A stretch of 39,815 nucleotides of DNA from Lachnospiraceae bacterium (GCA_900770225.1 CAAGJU010000214.1:1-39815), one strand, 5' to 3'; shown: positions 16,488 through 25,178, counted from the stretch's first letter. Notes: generated by a model not told the origin, from the sequence alone. Numbers and translations: made by a program.

Positions 16488-17786
16488 TCATTCTGAAATT
16501 CTGCTGCTCTGCAGGATCCCTTTTTGTATTTCCAAAGCTCGCTCTTCACTGATGCCGCACTTTTCCGCATAAAGAAGCCAATCAGATACAACTCTTTCTG
16601 TTTCTGCGATTGTTTTTTTACAGAACTCAGCGGGCAGACCCATGGACTTGCCGCTTGCCATAAGGTCGTTTATGGTGATTCCTGATGTTTTACCATTTAC
16701 AGACATCTGATGCTTTGAAATCCATCTGTTGTCCGGGTTGTATGCAAATGTCAGATCATATGCAGGAGAAAGTTTCCACTCACCCTTTCGGTTCATAAGA
16801 AACGAGAAGTTCTTGACATGATCATCACAGTTGCCTCCAAGCACTGCGAATATCATCCGCCTGAATATCTGTTCAATACCATTTTTACCTATTCCGAGTC
16901 TCTTTGCATAATCGGTATATAATTCATAACTGCAGAGGTTGGGCGTATTGTAATCAAAATGCCCCAGCGCTGACAATGTCTGCATATGTACTTTGTCCCC
17001 GTTTACACGATCAAAACGCTTTGTCATAAAGTGACGGAGTCCATCTTTTTCATATATTCGACACTCGTTCATATCTATGCCGAGGTCTGACGCCATGAGA
17101 TAATAAGCATACTCGATCAGCGAATATTGTTTTTTGTCGGCGAGATTATGATCACCATTCCCTGATACACCGTCAAATTTTATGAGCCAGTAATCAAAGC
17201 CTTTTCCGGCATTTACCTGCCCCGATCTGACCTCACCTGTTTTTTCGTTCCAGGCAATGATTGCTTTTGCTCTTGCGCCGCCTGCAGACGAACCTATTTC
17301 AAGCAGTTGCATGATGCTGGCATCCTTATCCGAAAGTACGATATTTTCTCTCCCAGTCAGAACTTCTGATGCAAGCTCTGTCATTTCTGTCACATCTACA
17401 TCACTGTCGGTGAATTCCGGACCGGTTGCAGGAACATATTCCAGCGCGCCCATACCACGTTTTCCTGTATAGCAGAGCCGTTCTATCGCACTGAATGATT
17501 CAGGTGACCTGCCCTGGGCTGCAAGCCACTTGTTAATAACGGCATTGCCAAACTTGTCGGGCAGAGAATCGGCAAACAATCCGGGAATACCGTGAAAAGC
17601 TTCTACGCGGCCAAGTTCCGGGAATGCATATATTCTATCGGATAACGGCATTTTAAATGGTGACAACTCTATCCTGCTTCTTAGAAAATTATCATCATAT
17701 TCAAAGCTCGCAGCAATGTCGTCCTCACCCTGATGCAGGTATCCTATACGGGTACCCCAAAGGTAAACTTCTGCTGTGCTTATCAT
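16488..17786 (-). CDS. hipA: HipA-family serine/threonine kinase toxin
   Basis: HipA toxins phosphorylate a cellular target, glutamyl-tRNA synthetase in E. coli, causing growth arrest. The 432-residue product has the N-terminal HipA domain (about residues 5-118) and the kinase C-terminal part. Visible motifs are SAGGARAK (Ser167, matching the autophosphorylated Ser150 region of E. coli HipA), the substrate loop YWLIKFDG, the catalytic GGNCDDHVKNFSF (Asp321, equivalent to Asp309) and the metal-binding AYDLTFAY (Asp344). All are intact, so the kinase should be active. It overlaps hipB by four bases. Base composition is more AT-rich than the flagellar genes around it, which suggests acquisition. 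Confidence 0.93.
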   Translation of the reverse strand: MISTAEVYLWGTRIGYLHQGEDDIAASFEYDDNFLRSRIELSPFKMPLSDRIYAFPELGRVEAFHGIPGLFADSLPDKFGNAVINKWLAAQGRSPESFSAIERLCYTGKRGMGALEYVPATGPEFTDSDVDVTEMTELASEVLTGRENIVLSDKDASIMQLLEIGSSAGGARAKAIIAWNEKTGEVRSGQVNAGKGFDYWLIKFDGVSGNGDHNLADKKQYSLIEYAYYLMASDLGIDMNECRIYEKDGLRHFMTKRFDRVNGDKVHMQTLSALGHFDYNTPNLCSYELYTDYAKRLGIGKNGIEQIFRRMIFAVLGGNCDDHVKNFSFLMNRKGEWKLSPAYDLTFAYNPDNRWISKHQMSVNGKTSGITINDLMASGKSMGLPAEFCKKTIAETERVVSDWLLYAEKCGISEERALEIQKGILQSSRISE

Positions 17787-18121
17787 TTTTCATCCCCCCA
17801 TTTCCAATCGTTGTCGTTTTTTTGGTGTTTCCTGACTCTCTTCCTCGTGACACTGTCTGCTGCATAATAAGAAGGCCGCTCCTGCGGATCGGGGATCAGT
17901 AAATCAAGTTTTTCTTCGAGATCAAGAGCTTTGAGGATTTTGATAAGATTCAACAAGCCAATATCACTTCCATTCTCAAAACGCGCTATGGTTCCTACGG
18001 AAACCATGGATTTCTCGGACAGTTCATCCCTTGTTATCGAACAGGATATGCGATACTGCTTACATCTGGAGGAAAGCTCGGCAGCAATAGAGCGAACCTG
18101 AAGATCACCGGTTATCTTCAT
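17783..18121 (-). CDS. hipB: HipB-family antitoxin, XRE-type HTH repressor
   Basis: HipB neutralises HipA and represses the operon. The 112-residue product has a helix-turn-helix at about residues 26-66, with ITRDELSEKSMVSVGTIARFENG forming the recognition part, and a basic tail (TRKRVRKHQKNDNDWKWGDE) that is probably flexible. It precedes hipA with ATGA-type overlap, the normal antitoxin-first order. A sigma-A promoter and repeated sites lie upstream at 18178-18275. Confidence 0.9.
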   Translation of the reverse strand: MKITGDLQVRSIAAELSSRCKQYRISCSITRDELSEKSMVSVGTIARFENGSDIGLLNLIKILKALDLEEKLDLLIPDPQERPSYYAADSVTRKRVRKHQKNDNDWKWGDEK

Positions 18122-18564
18122 TTCAAATACACCTTTTTATTATCTTCTGCTTTTGAGTTCATAACTTCTTTGCTTACATTATGGGATTATTAAAAATAAA
18201 ATGCAATATATTATTTATTAAAAAGAATTTTGGCGAATAAAATGCAATATATTATATTTTAAAAATACAATATACAGAGATGTGATGAGACGAAAAGCAA
18301 GATGACAGCGTATAAGTCGAAATGCTTATTTGTAAACTCAACTAAGCTCCTGAATTGCAGGAAAAGCGGAAACGATATAGAATATCAATAGCAGAAGAAA
18401 TTACAGAGAATATATGAGACGGAAACGTCAGGAAATATCACCGGAGCATTCCGGGGAAACGCTCAGAACCCGTGACGATCTGTGTGACGGCGGAGAGGCG
18501 TTCCCGCGTTATTAAATTTGGGAGTGGAGTCCGGAATGCGGAAGCTCCCGGAAAGGAGAGGTTT
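18122..18564. other. Intergenic region between hipB and the Ser/Ala-rich gene
   Basis: About 440 bases. The hipB-proximal part is very AT-rich and holds the hip promoter and repeats. The rest, 18280-18550, contains no gene or promoter I can support, and ends with AAAGGAGAG ahead of the next start. Confidence 0.45.
18178..18275 (-). promoter_or_regulatory. hipBA promoter with repeated operator-like sites
   Basis: On the minus strand TTGCAT (18206-18201), a 17-base spacer and CATAAT (18183-18178) form a sigma-A-type promoter about 50 bases before hipB. A 20-bp sequence containing ATGCAATATATTAT occurs exactly twice, at 18195-18214 and 18236-18255, and a degenerate third copy lies near 18259-18275. 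The first copy overlaps the -35 box, as expected for HipB autorepression; binding is inferred. Confidence 0.65.
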
Positions 18565-19038
18565 ATGGCAATCAGCAGTATCTGGAGCCAGTCTGGAAGC
18601 TCCCTTTCGTCGCTGCTGTCGTCGGTGTCGCAGTACAACGTTTCAAAGAACATCAATTATGAAGTTCTGGCAAAGCGGCTCAAGGAGAGCGGTACAACGG
18701 CCACGAACAGCGCAACCGCGTCGAACGCCACTACTGCCGCAGTTTCGGACAGCACGAAGATAGCGGAGAGCGGGGCAAACGGTACAACTGCATCCTCAGG
18801 ATCAGGGACAGCGGCTTCTGCCGTCAGTGACAGTACATCCTCTGACAGCAGTTCGGCCAGCATCACGGATCTCTATGAGAAGACGCAGGAAAAAGTTCAG
18901 GAACAGGATGACCTTGCATTTCTGTCATACTATTCCAAAGGGACCAGCGTAAAAACAGAGGGCGCGTCAGAGAGAGCTTCGCTGATTCGCAGTCTGCTCA
19001 ACGGAACGACGGGCAACTTTTTTGACGCCTATGCGTAA
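18565..19038 (+). CDS. Small Ser/Ala/Thr-rich protein of unknown function
   Basis: I do not recognise this 157-residue protein. The N-terminal 35 residues (AISSIWSQSGSSLSSLLSSVSQYNVSKNINYEVLA) and the C-terminal part (about 95-157, YEKTQEKVQEQDDLAFLSYY then LIRSLLNGTTGNFF) look structured. The middle, about residues 40-95, is low complexity, almost only Ser, Thr, Ala, Gly, Asn and Asp. There is no signal peptide or membrane segment. The composition resembles flagellar-exported proteins, and it heads the block with the FliK-like and FlhB-like genes, so a flagellar role is possible but unproven. The start at 18565 has GAAAGGAGAGG; the frame is open upstream without a site. Confidence 0.6.
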   Translation: MAISSIWSQSGSSLSSLLSSVSQYNVSKNINYEVLAKRLKESGTTATNSATASNATTAAVSDSTKIAESGANGTTASSGSGTAASAVSDSTSSDSSSASITDLYEKTQEKVQEQDDLAFLSYYSKGTSVKTEGASERASLIRSLLNGTTGNFFDAYA

Positions 19039-19384
19039 AGCTTCACAGGCGCAGCGGACGGCAGATGAAGTCGCCAGTGCATGAAGTGAATGAGCAGACA
19101 GACCTCGAAGGGCCTGCAGTGCACCGGAAACGATGTGCTGCAGGCTTGATGCGTTTCCCAGCCATTTCACGGCAGATTTTCGGAAAGATTTCTCGGAAGA
19201 TTTTCCGGAGACTATTGGCAGTACCAATTGCCCGTGAAATGTTATAAAATCAGGTGGAAAGCCGATAATAACTTATAAAATTATGCGCTGATGGTTCGGA
19301 ACTTTGCAGCGCACGGATGATACAGACTCTGACAGCCGGCCGTTATCGAGATCCGGCAGGCTGAAGACGATAGCAGGAGATCAG
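19039..19384. other. Intergenic region ahead of the FliK-like gene
   Basis: About 345 bases. GCCTGCAG (19112-19119) pairs with CTGCAGGC (19138-19145) as a hairpin without a T-run, so termination is doubtful. It is followed by the sigma-28-type promoter at 19242-19268 and a leader hairpin GCGCTG/CAGCGC (19285-19312). I see no gene. Confidence 0.45.
19242..19268 (+). promoter_or_regulatory. Sigma-28-type promoter of the FliK-like operon
   Basis: TTAT (19242-19245), a 15-base spacer and GCCGATAA (19261-19268), an exact -10 element. It lies about 110 bases before the FliK-like gene and probably drives the following flagellar genes. Confidence 0.7.
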
Positions 19385-20824
19385 ATGGCAAACGTACTTC
19401 AGGTCACATCACCGGAGGTAACCACTCCGAATATACGAACCGGCGTCGGAACCGGTCAGGGCGCCGGCCAGGTCGGCGGTGCCGGCCAGGTCCGTGGTCC
19501 GCAGATACCCGGCGGTCAGGTCGCGCCCGGAAGCGAAGGCGACCTGACGCAGCTGTCGGGTCAGATCGTTAATTTTGAGAGCAATTACGCATCCTTCCTG
19601 AACAGACTGCAGGGGGCGGACGATATTCCGCAGCAGCTCGCCCAGCTCCTGTTCCGTGACGGCAGCTCCCTTCTGGCGTCCAACGACCCCGAAGTGGCGG
19701 CGGCCATGCAGGACCTGTATGAGACATTTACCATGGAGAGCCCGGAGGAACTGCTGTCCTATCTGCAGTCCCAGACCGACGGCCAGGTGAAGTTCTCCGG
19801 CGATTTTTTCACGGGACTGCGCAATCTGATCAACAGCAACATATCCGATAATTACCGCGAGGTGATCTCTCAGTTCCTGCAGACATACAACAGCTACTCC
19901 TCCGGTCAGCACCTGCTGGGGCAGATGGAGACACTGAGCCATGATCTGGACAGTCTGATGCTGAAGTCATACCGGTCCGATTTCGACGAGATGCTGGGGC
20001 AGATCAACTGGCAGGCCGAAAACGGCGACACAGAGGCAAATGCAAAGATCCTGAACGACCAGATCATTCCTTTTCTCTCGAATTATGTCTCGAGGACGCA
20101 CGACTACGGCGCTGTGCGGAAGGCTGCCGTCATGTTTTCCCTGTACGCCGTCAAATACGAAGAGGGAAGTAAGAATGCGCTGATGGAAGCTTTCGCCAGA
20201 ATGGCAAAGAACGGTGACTTCCGCATGGCATTCAACGGCACACCGGAGGACGAACTGGCAGCGAAGCTGGCACAGCTGAAGACGCAGGGTCAGGCCTCGA
20301 TGTTTCCGCAGGCTTTTTCAGATGTTCTTCTCAAGGGAGCCCAGGGGAAAAATGGCACCGGCGCGGAGAGCATCGACCGCTATTACCAGGTGCTGAACAG
20401 TCTGCTCACGAACGAGAGCGTCTACATGCCCATTCTCCACATGCTCATTCCGTTCCGCTATCAGAACCAGAACGTGATGAGCGAGATGTGGGTGAACCCT
20501 GACGCGGACAAAAATAATAACGACGGCACCAAAGTATCCGGCGAGGGAAAACAGGTCAAACTTTTCCTCAAGTTCAATATAGAAAAACTCGGCAATTTCG
20601 ACATGATCGCCATGCTGAAAAACAAAGACATCAGCATGCAGCTGTACGTGCCGGATACCGTGCCGGAGAAGCCGGCGAAGATCGAGTCGACCGTTCGGGA
20701 TATCCTCAGAAGAAACGGCCTCACCGCCGATGTGCAGATGTCGCCGAAGGTGCGCGAGATCAGCCCCGAGGAAGTGTTCCCGGAGATTCTCGAATCTGAG
20801 AAGAGTATCAATGTGAGCGTGTGA
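19385..20824 (+). CDS. FliK C-terminal-like protein preceding an FlhB-like gene (YlqG-like)
   Basis: The 479-residue product starts with a Gly/Gln-rich, low-complexity stretch (about residues 5-55, with repeats of GQVGGAGQV type). A mainly helical region follows. The C-terminal part (about 385-465, VKLFLKFNIEKLGNFDMIAMLKNKD then KIESTVRDILRRNGL) resembles the hook-length control FliK C-terminal domain, which acts on FlhB. The next gene is a stand-alone FlhB C-terminal domain, the same pairing as ylqG-ylqH in Bacillus. I infer a partner relationship. Direct hook-length control is not shown, and the true fliK may lie elsewhere. ATG 19385 is preceded by AGGAGA; an earlier in-frame ATG lacks a site. 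Confidence 0.6.
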   Translation: MANVLQVTSPEVTTPNIRTGVGTGQGAGQVGGAGQVRGPQIPGGQVAPGSEGDLTQLSGQIVNFESNYASFLNRLQGADDIPQQLAQLLFRDGSSLLASNDPEVAAAMQDLYETFTMESPEELLSYLQSQTDGQVKFSGDFFTGLRNLINSNISDNYREVISQFLQTYNSYSSGQHLLGQMETLSHDLDSLMLKSYRSDFDEMLGQINWQAENGDTEANAKILNDQIIPFLSNYVSRTHDYGAVRKAAVMFSLYAVKYEEGSKNALMEAFARMAKNGDFRMAFNGTPEDELAAKLAQLKTQGQASMFPQAFSDVLLKGAQGKNGTGAESIDRYYQVLNSLLTNESVYMPILHMLIPFRYQNQNVMSEMWVNPDADKNNNDGTKVSGEGKQVKLFLKFNIEKLGNFDMIAMLKNKDISMQLYVPDTVPEKPAKIESTVRDILRRNGLTADVQMSPKVREISPEEVFPEILESEKSINVSV

Positions 20825-20951
20825 CAGGAAACATATACGCACGGGTATGACGATTTGATGACAATGATGGCAGCAGTCATAAGTTATAGCAGTTATACGT
20901 GATCTGAGAATCAGGCGTTATCAGGTCAGATCAGTGATGGAAGGAGTCAGC

Positions 20952-21347
20952 ATGTCAGAGTTTGACAGGCTCATGGCGAAAAAAGCTGCGGCGCTCCGGT
21001 ATGATCCGGATAAAAACGGCGCCCCGGTAGTCGTGGCGTCCGGCATGGGCTACATGGCGGAAAAAATTACAGAAACAGCCATGAAGGCCGGCGTTCCCGT
21101 GTACGAGGATGACTCCCTGGCATCGCTGCTCACGAAGCTCGATCTGGGCGCAGAGATACCGCCGGAGCTGTATCAGGCAATTGTAGAAATCTATGTGTAT
21201 TTCCTCGGATTTACTGCGGATAAAGCAACGGGAAATACCGGAAATACAGAGAATAAAGAACAGACCCCGGCGCAGAATCAGACATCGTCACAGCGTCAGA
21301 CATCGTCAGACGCAGTCACAGCGTCAGATAATCGCAGATCCAGGTAA
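20952..21347 (+). CDS. Stand-alone FlhB C-terminal domain protein (YlqH-like)
   Basis: Residues about 9-92 match the cytoplasmic domain of FlhB/YscU export-switch proteins: AAALRYDPDKNGAPVVVASG, then AMKAGVPVYEDDSLASLL and IPPELYQAIVEIYVYF. The transmembrane half and the self-cleaving NPTH motif are absent; the protein begins where the cleaved C-terminal fragment of FlhB would continue. Small FlhB-like proteins of this type are known and can partly replace the FlhB C-terminal fragment in some bacteria. The tail (about 95-131) is Gln/Ser/Thr-rich and probably disordered. ATG 20952 is chosen because GGAAGGAG precedes it. Confidence 0.88.
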   Translation: MSEFDRLMAKKAAALRYDPDKNGAPVVVASGMGYMAEKITETAMKAGVPVYEDDSLASLLTKLDLGAEIPPELYQAIVEIYVYFLGFTADKATGNTGNTENKEQTPAQNQTSSQRQTSSDAVTASDNRRSR

Positions 21348-21404
21348 ATGCTGTTGTGACAGGGATACGCAGTTCGGCCATGAAAGGCACGAAAGGACAT
21401 TAGC

Positions 21405-22793
21405 GTGGTAGACAGAGTAGAGAGCGTAGCATTGCCATATCTGAACAGCCCCAATTATAACTACGGGACTGCCATCGCAAGCACGTCGACCGGCAATGAA
21501 ATATTCGAGAACGTCATGAAACAGGCGACGATCTCTTCCATGCTGAATGATGAATCGGAGGGCCAGGGCACGGCATCCGGCGGGACAGAAGAAGCGTCGG
21601 AGCAGGATGACGGAAGCGGGTATTCCGAAGATCTCCGCAAAGCATGGGAAACGCTGAGGGCACAGGAGGATGCCTTTTACAGGACATCACAGGCTGCCCG
21701 TGCCGCGAGAAAACCGCTGACGAATACAGCAGGCAGTACCTTCTCGAGCACGGCCGGCGCATCAGTTTCCGGCACAGGTGCCTCAACGGCTGCCAGTACA
21801 CAGACACTTTCCGGTGTTTCCAGTGCGGGTTCGTCGGGAACGGTCACCGCGGATACGCCTTACGAAGTAGCTTCAGACGGAACCGTGTCGATGGAGCAGA
21901 TCTTTCAGAAAGCGGCGGCAAAATACGGCGTATCCTCAAACCTTCTGAAAGCCGTGGCCAAGGTAGAGTCCGGTTATCAGCCGGGTGTGGTGTCATCCGC
22001 AGGTGCGATCGGCGTGATGCAGCTGATGCCGGGAACCGCATCTTCGCTCGGGGTCACGAATGCATATGACGCAGAGCAGAACATCATGGGCGGCGCAAAG
22101 CTGCTGTCGCAGCTCCTCGCTCAATACAACAACAATCTGGATCTTGCGCTTGCAGCATATAACGCAGGACCGGGTAATGTGGCAAAGTACGGTGGAGCAC
22201 CGCCGTACACGCAGAAATATATATCGATGATCAAATCCATCATGAACAGTGGAGAGCAGACGATCAACGTTCCGGTGACGATTGCATCCACATCCACGTC
22301 CTCATCAGGCCTGAGCGTAGCCACATCTGCGGCGTCAATCGACAATTTAGCGAGTCAGAGCAGTACGGATACGGCACTGGCAGCACTGTCATCCCTCACG
22401 GGAAGCAGTTCATCGTCGCTTGCGTCGCTGCTGGGCAGCAATTCGTCGTCGCTGTCCTCCCTTCTGGGGAGTGATACGTCGTCGCTGACTTCTCTGCTGA
22501 GCAGTTCATCAGCCTTGTCGGCGCTTTCATCACTGTCCGGCGGAAATACATCGAGTTCATCGAGCGCGTCCAGCCTCTATCAGCTGCTGGCACTGCTTGC
22601 AAGTTCTTCGGGCACAGCATCCGGCAACACGAATTCATCTGCATCGGGCAGTTTACTGAGCGGTCTGAGCTCATCTGCGGACAGTAATACGCTTGGCAAC
22701 CTGGCAAAGCTGGCGGAACTTCAGACCCTGAACAGCGCGGCGTCCACATTCAGCAGCTTCGGCAGTGACGATGATGACAACTCTCTGATCTGA
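21405..22793 (+). CDS. Lytic transglycosylase (SLT domain) with Ser/Leu-rich tail, flagellum-associated
   Basis: Cleaves peptidoglycan, probably to let the flagellum or its export pass. The SLT domain spans about residues 165-285 with catalytic Glu188 in VAKVESGYQPG, and the motifs GAIGVMQLMPGTA and ALAAYNAGPGNVAKYGG. No signal peptide is seen, so export through the flagellar apparatus is possible. Residues about 315-450 are unusual, made of repeated SSSLASLLG/SNSSSLSSLLG/SDTSSLTSLLS units. The start is GTG at 21405 with AAGGAC upstream. It follows the FlhB-like gene closely and probably belongs to the same operon. Confidence 0.88.
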   Translation: MVDRVESVALPYLNSPNYNYGTAIASTSTGNEIFENVMKQATISSMLNDESEGQGTASGGTEEASEQDDGSGYSEDLRKAWETLRAQEDAFYRTSQAARAARKPLTNTAGSTFSSTAGASVSGTGASTAASTQTLSGVSSAGSSGTVTADTPYEVASDGTVSMEQIFQKAAAKYGVSSNLLKAVAKVESGYQPGVVSSAGAIGVMQLMPGTASSLGVTNAYDAEQNIMGGAKLLSQLLAQYNNNLDLALAAYNAGPGNVAKYGGAPPYTQKYISMIKSIMNSGEQTINVPVTIASTSTSSSGLSVATSAASIDNLASQSSTDTALAALSSLTGSSSSSLASLLGSNSSSLSSLLGSDTSSLTSLLSSSSALSALSSLSGGNTSSSSSASSLYQLLALLASSSGTASGNTNSSASGSLLSGLSSSADSNTLGNLAKLAELQTLNSAASTFSSFGSDDDDNSLI

Positions 22794-22826
22794 TGAGAAA
22801 TTTTCTGGTGAGCAGCTGCGGATAAT

Positions 22827-22859
22827 GAATGCACAAGGAATGCACAAGGAATGCACAAT
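22827..22859. repeat. Three tandem 11-bp repeats
   Basis: GAATGCACAAG occurs at 22827-22837 and 22838-22848, and with its last base changed at 22849-22859, between the transglycosylase and PilZ genes. Confidence 0.85.
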
Positions 22860-22936
22860 TACCTGATGGACGCATGAGCGGTCAGATGCAGGCTGACCGG
22901 GCATAATAAACGTACAGAAACGGGAATGGGGAAAAT

Positions 22937-23713
22937 ATGAGCAGGATTATGAAAGATTGCACCAAAGGCGTGCTTTATACACCCGACGGCAGGGAATGGC
23001 CGGTGAGAGTAGAGAACGCGGATGATTCTCTCACGCTTTTCCTGAATGATTACGGTGGCTATGGCACAGAGTACGGTACGCGCGTGGATTTCTATGATGA
23101 CGCTATGGGCATCATTCAGACGGAATGCGAAGTCAAAATTCACAAAAATACTGATCATCCAACAGCGCCGGAAAAGTGGGTCGGTAGCTGTGCGATCAAT
23201 AATGTCGTGAAGATCACGCAGCGGCATTTGGATGTGCGTGTGGATGTGGATATCCACACGACGTTCGAGTCCAGCACACTCGGAAAATTTGAAGGAACCA
23301 TCAAAAATCTCAGCGCCGGCGGTCTTCTTCTGCTGACAGACAGGGAGATCCCGGAAAACAGCGTTCTGGGCTTTTCCTATGCTTTTCGCAGGCTGGAAAG
23401 ACCGTTTATGATCCGTGTGATGCACTGCAGAAAAAAGACGCCGGAAGGCAGCTATTACGGATGCACGTTCATCAATCTCACGGAGCGGGCAGAGGCGGCG
23501 ATCCGCGGCTATGTGTTTCGCAAGATGCGCGATGACGCCCACGCGGAGGAAGACCGCAAGCTCGCAGAGCTGAGAAAACGCAACGAAGAAGAGAGAAAGG
23601 AACGGATGGCGGCACAGCTCGCCGCGGCGGAAAAGCAGCAGAAGGCGGGTATCATGCGTGACAGACAGAATGCCTCCACTGGGGTGAGCGTAGGCGGCGT
23701 CGAAAAACTCTGA
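22937..23713 (+). CDS. PilZ-domain protein, YcgR-like
   Basis: YcgR-type proteins bind c-di-GMP and brake the flagellar motor. The N-terminal part (about residues 5-90) fits the YcgR_N-like beta domain. PilZ covers about 94-200, with NLSAGG (124-129) matching the second ligand motif. The first motif, normally RxxxR within QRRxxxR, reads QRHLDVR (95-101), so the first ligand arginine is replaced by His97. Affinity for c-di-GMP may therefore be reduced. Residues about 195-240 form a charged coiled coil (KLAELRKRNEEERKERMAAQ). It follows the flagellar operon and is separated from the glycan genes by the IS605 element. Confidence 0.82.
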   Translation: MSRIMKDCTKGVLYTPDGREWPVRVENADDSLTLFLNDYGGYGTEYGTRVDFYDDAMGIIQTECEVKIHKNTDHPTAPEKWVGSCAINNVVKITQRHLDVRVDVDIHTTFESSTLGKFEGTIKNLSAGGLLLLTDREIPENSVLGFSYAFRRLERPFMIRVMHCRKKTPEGSYYGCTFINLTERAEAAIRGYVFRKMRDDAHAEEDRKLAELRKRNEEERKERMAAQLAAAEKQQKAGIMRDRQNASTGVSVGGVEKL

Positions 23714-23902
23714 ACTTTCTGCATGTATGCCCTGGGTAGAACGGCGAATTATGCTGGAAACTTCGAATCGGTCTCTGCAGCCTCCTGTGATAAATACGGT
23801 ATAGACAGGATGGAACAGAATCACGGGGTAGTTCAGAATGAAACAACTGTGTACAATCTCATAAGGGCAGAGAGCTTTGCACAGCGATGATGAGAGGGCT
23901 AT

Positions 23903-24060
23903 GTCAACTACCACGCACCTAAAGGTACGTGGCTTGCGACTCCCCTGTAGTTCGTTGCATTAACTCCTACATTTTGTCGGTGTAACTTCCGTGGGGTCGC
24001 ATCATGGGACGGTTGACACCGCCCCTTACGACAAAGATTTACTCCGCCGTAACTGTATCA
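23903..24060 (-). ncRNA. Predicted omega (reRNA) guide RNA region of TnpB
   Basis: In IS200/IS605 elements the guide RNA is transcribed from the tnpB 3' end through the right end, and its guide is the flanking host sequence. Here the region contains GGGaCGG/CCGcCCC pairing (near 24007-24026) and the right-end hairpin (23911-23932), and ends at TTGAC (23907-23903 on the minus strand). The guide would read on from 23902 downward. The 5' boundary is a guess. Confidence 0.5.
23911..23932. repeat. IS605 right-end hairpin
   Basis: CCACG and CGTGG plus ACC and GGT pair around TAAA, with one internal mismatch. It lies three bases from the TTGAC right-end cleavage sequence (minus strand). Confidence 0.75.
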
Positions 24061-25178
24061 GGTACTTGACTATCTTCGAGATAGTTGATTCCCATGCGGT
24101 ACAAATTCATAGCTCCAATGCGGTCATCGTTGGATTTATAGCCACAGTTCTTACAAGTAAACAGGTGTATCTTCTTGTTACGGTTGGCTTTTTCAATATG
24201 TCCACAAACAGGACAGCATTGGCTTGTATAACGAGGGTCAACCTTTATAACAGTAGACTGATTCTGTTTAGCCTTATAGATAAGTTTTTGTTCGAGGTCA
24301 TAGAAAGACCACGATACAGACACATAGCGGTCTTTCGTTTTAACACGCTCTGTAGCACTACGAATACCAGACAAATCTTCAAGTACAAAGAGTGTATGCC
24401 TTGGGTTTGATTCAACGAGTGCCTTTGATACCTGGTGGTTTATATCCCGCATCCAACGGTTTTCTCGTTGACCTATGGCTAACAATCTACGTCTTGCAGA
24501 TGGAGTCTTACGCATTTGGAGTTCTTTACGAAGTTTTGAATAGTTAGCACGTTTCTGCTTGATGGCTTTTCCGCTGACAAAACCAGATTTGTGCTTACTA
24601 TTATAGGTGGCGACAACAAAGTTAATACCTCTGTCAATGCCTACAACATTACAGATGTCGGAGATACTGCTTTCCTTGACATCATAGGTAACAGGAATAT
24701 GCAAGAAATATTTGCCATGCTTATTGACAAGTTTAGCAGTGCTAAACTTATAAATGTCATGGTCGAAATATTTAGACATTCCTTCAGCGAAATACGGCAG
24801 CTTAACACGACCGTTAAGTGTGTTGACTGAAAAACAGTTTTGGGTAAGGGAATAATCCCTGTTCCAAACAAGGTCGTACTGTGGTTTTTTGAAAGATGGT
24901 TTAATCCACTCTTTCTGATTTTCAAGGATGGTCTTGTATCTTGCGATGACAGTCTTGAATACAGACTGGGCCATTTGAGATTTTAAGCCAAACTTTTCCC
25001 TAAGTGTAGAATACAAAACCTTGTTAAGAGAAAACTGTTTAAGGTCGTGGGTCTGGAACACATAATCCGACACAAAATTACAGGCATCAGAATATACAGA
25101 CATAGTTCTATCAAGTAAAACTTTATCATCCGCTGTAGCTGAAATCTGAATTTTAGCCGTAATTGTTAGCTGTTCCAT
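24039..25178 (-). CDS. tnpB: TnpB RNA-guided endonuclease (IS605 OrfB)
   Basis: TnpB is the RNA-guided nuclease ancestor of Cas12 and helps the element persist after excision. The 379-residue product has all RuvC residues: Asp182 (VVGIDRG), Glu267 (FVLEDLSG) and Asp352 (NDDRIGAMNL), with a zinc finger at Cys322, 325, 342 and 345 (CCPVCG ... CKNCG). It is not obviously degraded. I chose ATG 25178, with a GAGGT site upstream; the frame continues upstream across the divergent promoter region without support. Confidence 0.93.
   Translation of the reverse strand: MEQLTITAKIQISATADDKVLLDRTMSVYSDACNFVSDYVFQTHDLKQFSLNKVLYSTLREKFGLKSQMAQSVFKTVIARYKTILENQKEWIKPSFKKPQYDLVWNRDYSLTQNCFSVNTLNGRVKLPYFAEGMSKYFDHDIYKFSTAKLVNKHGKYFLHIPVTYDVKESSISDICNVVGIDRGINFVVATYNSKHKSGFVSGKAIKQKRANYSKLRKELQMRKTPSARRRLLAIGQRENRWMRDINHQVSKALVESNPRHTLFVLEDLSGIRSATERVKTKDRYVSVSWSFYDLEQKLIYKAKQNQSTVIKVDPRYTSQCCPVCGHIEKANRNKKIHLFTCKNCGYKSNDDRIGAMNLYRMGINYLEDSQVPDTVTAE

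Noticed and set aside
22859..23914. Minus-strand open frame opposite the PilZ gene
   Set aside because: It overlaps the whole PilZ coding region and has antisense-like composition.
24039..25178. TnpB near flagellin as an exapted RNA-guided repressor (TldR type)
   Set aside because: All RuvC catalytic residues are intact and tnpA and both ends are present, so it looks like a normal transposon nuclease.
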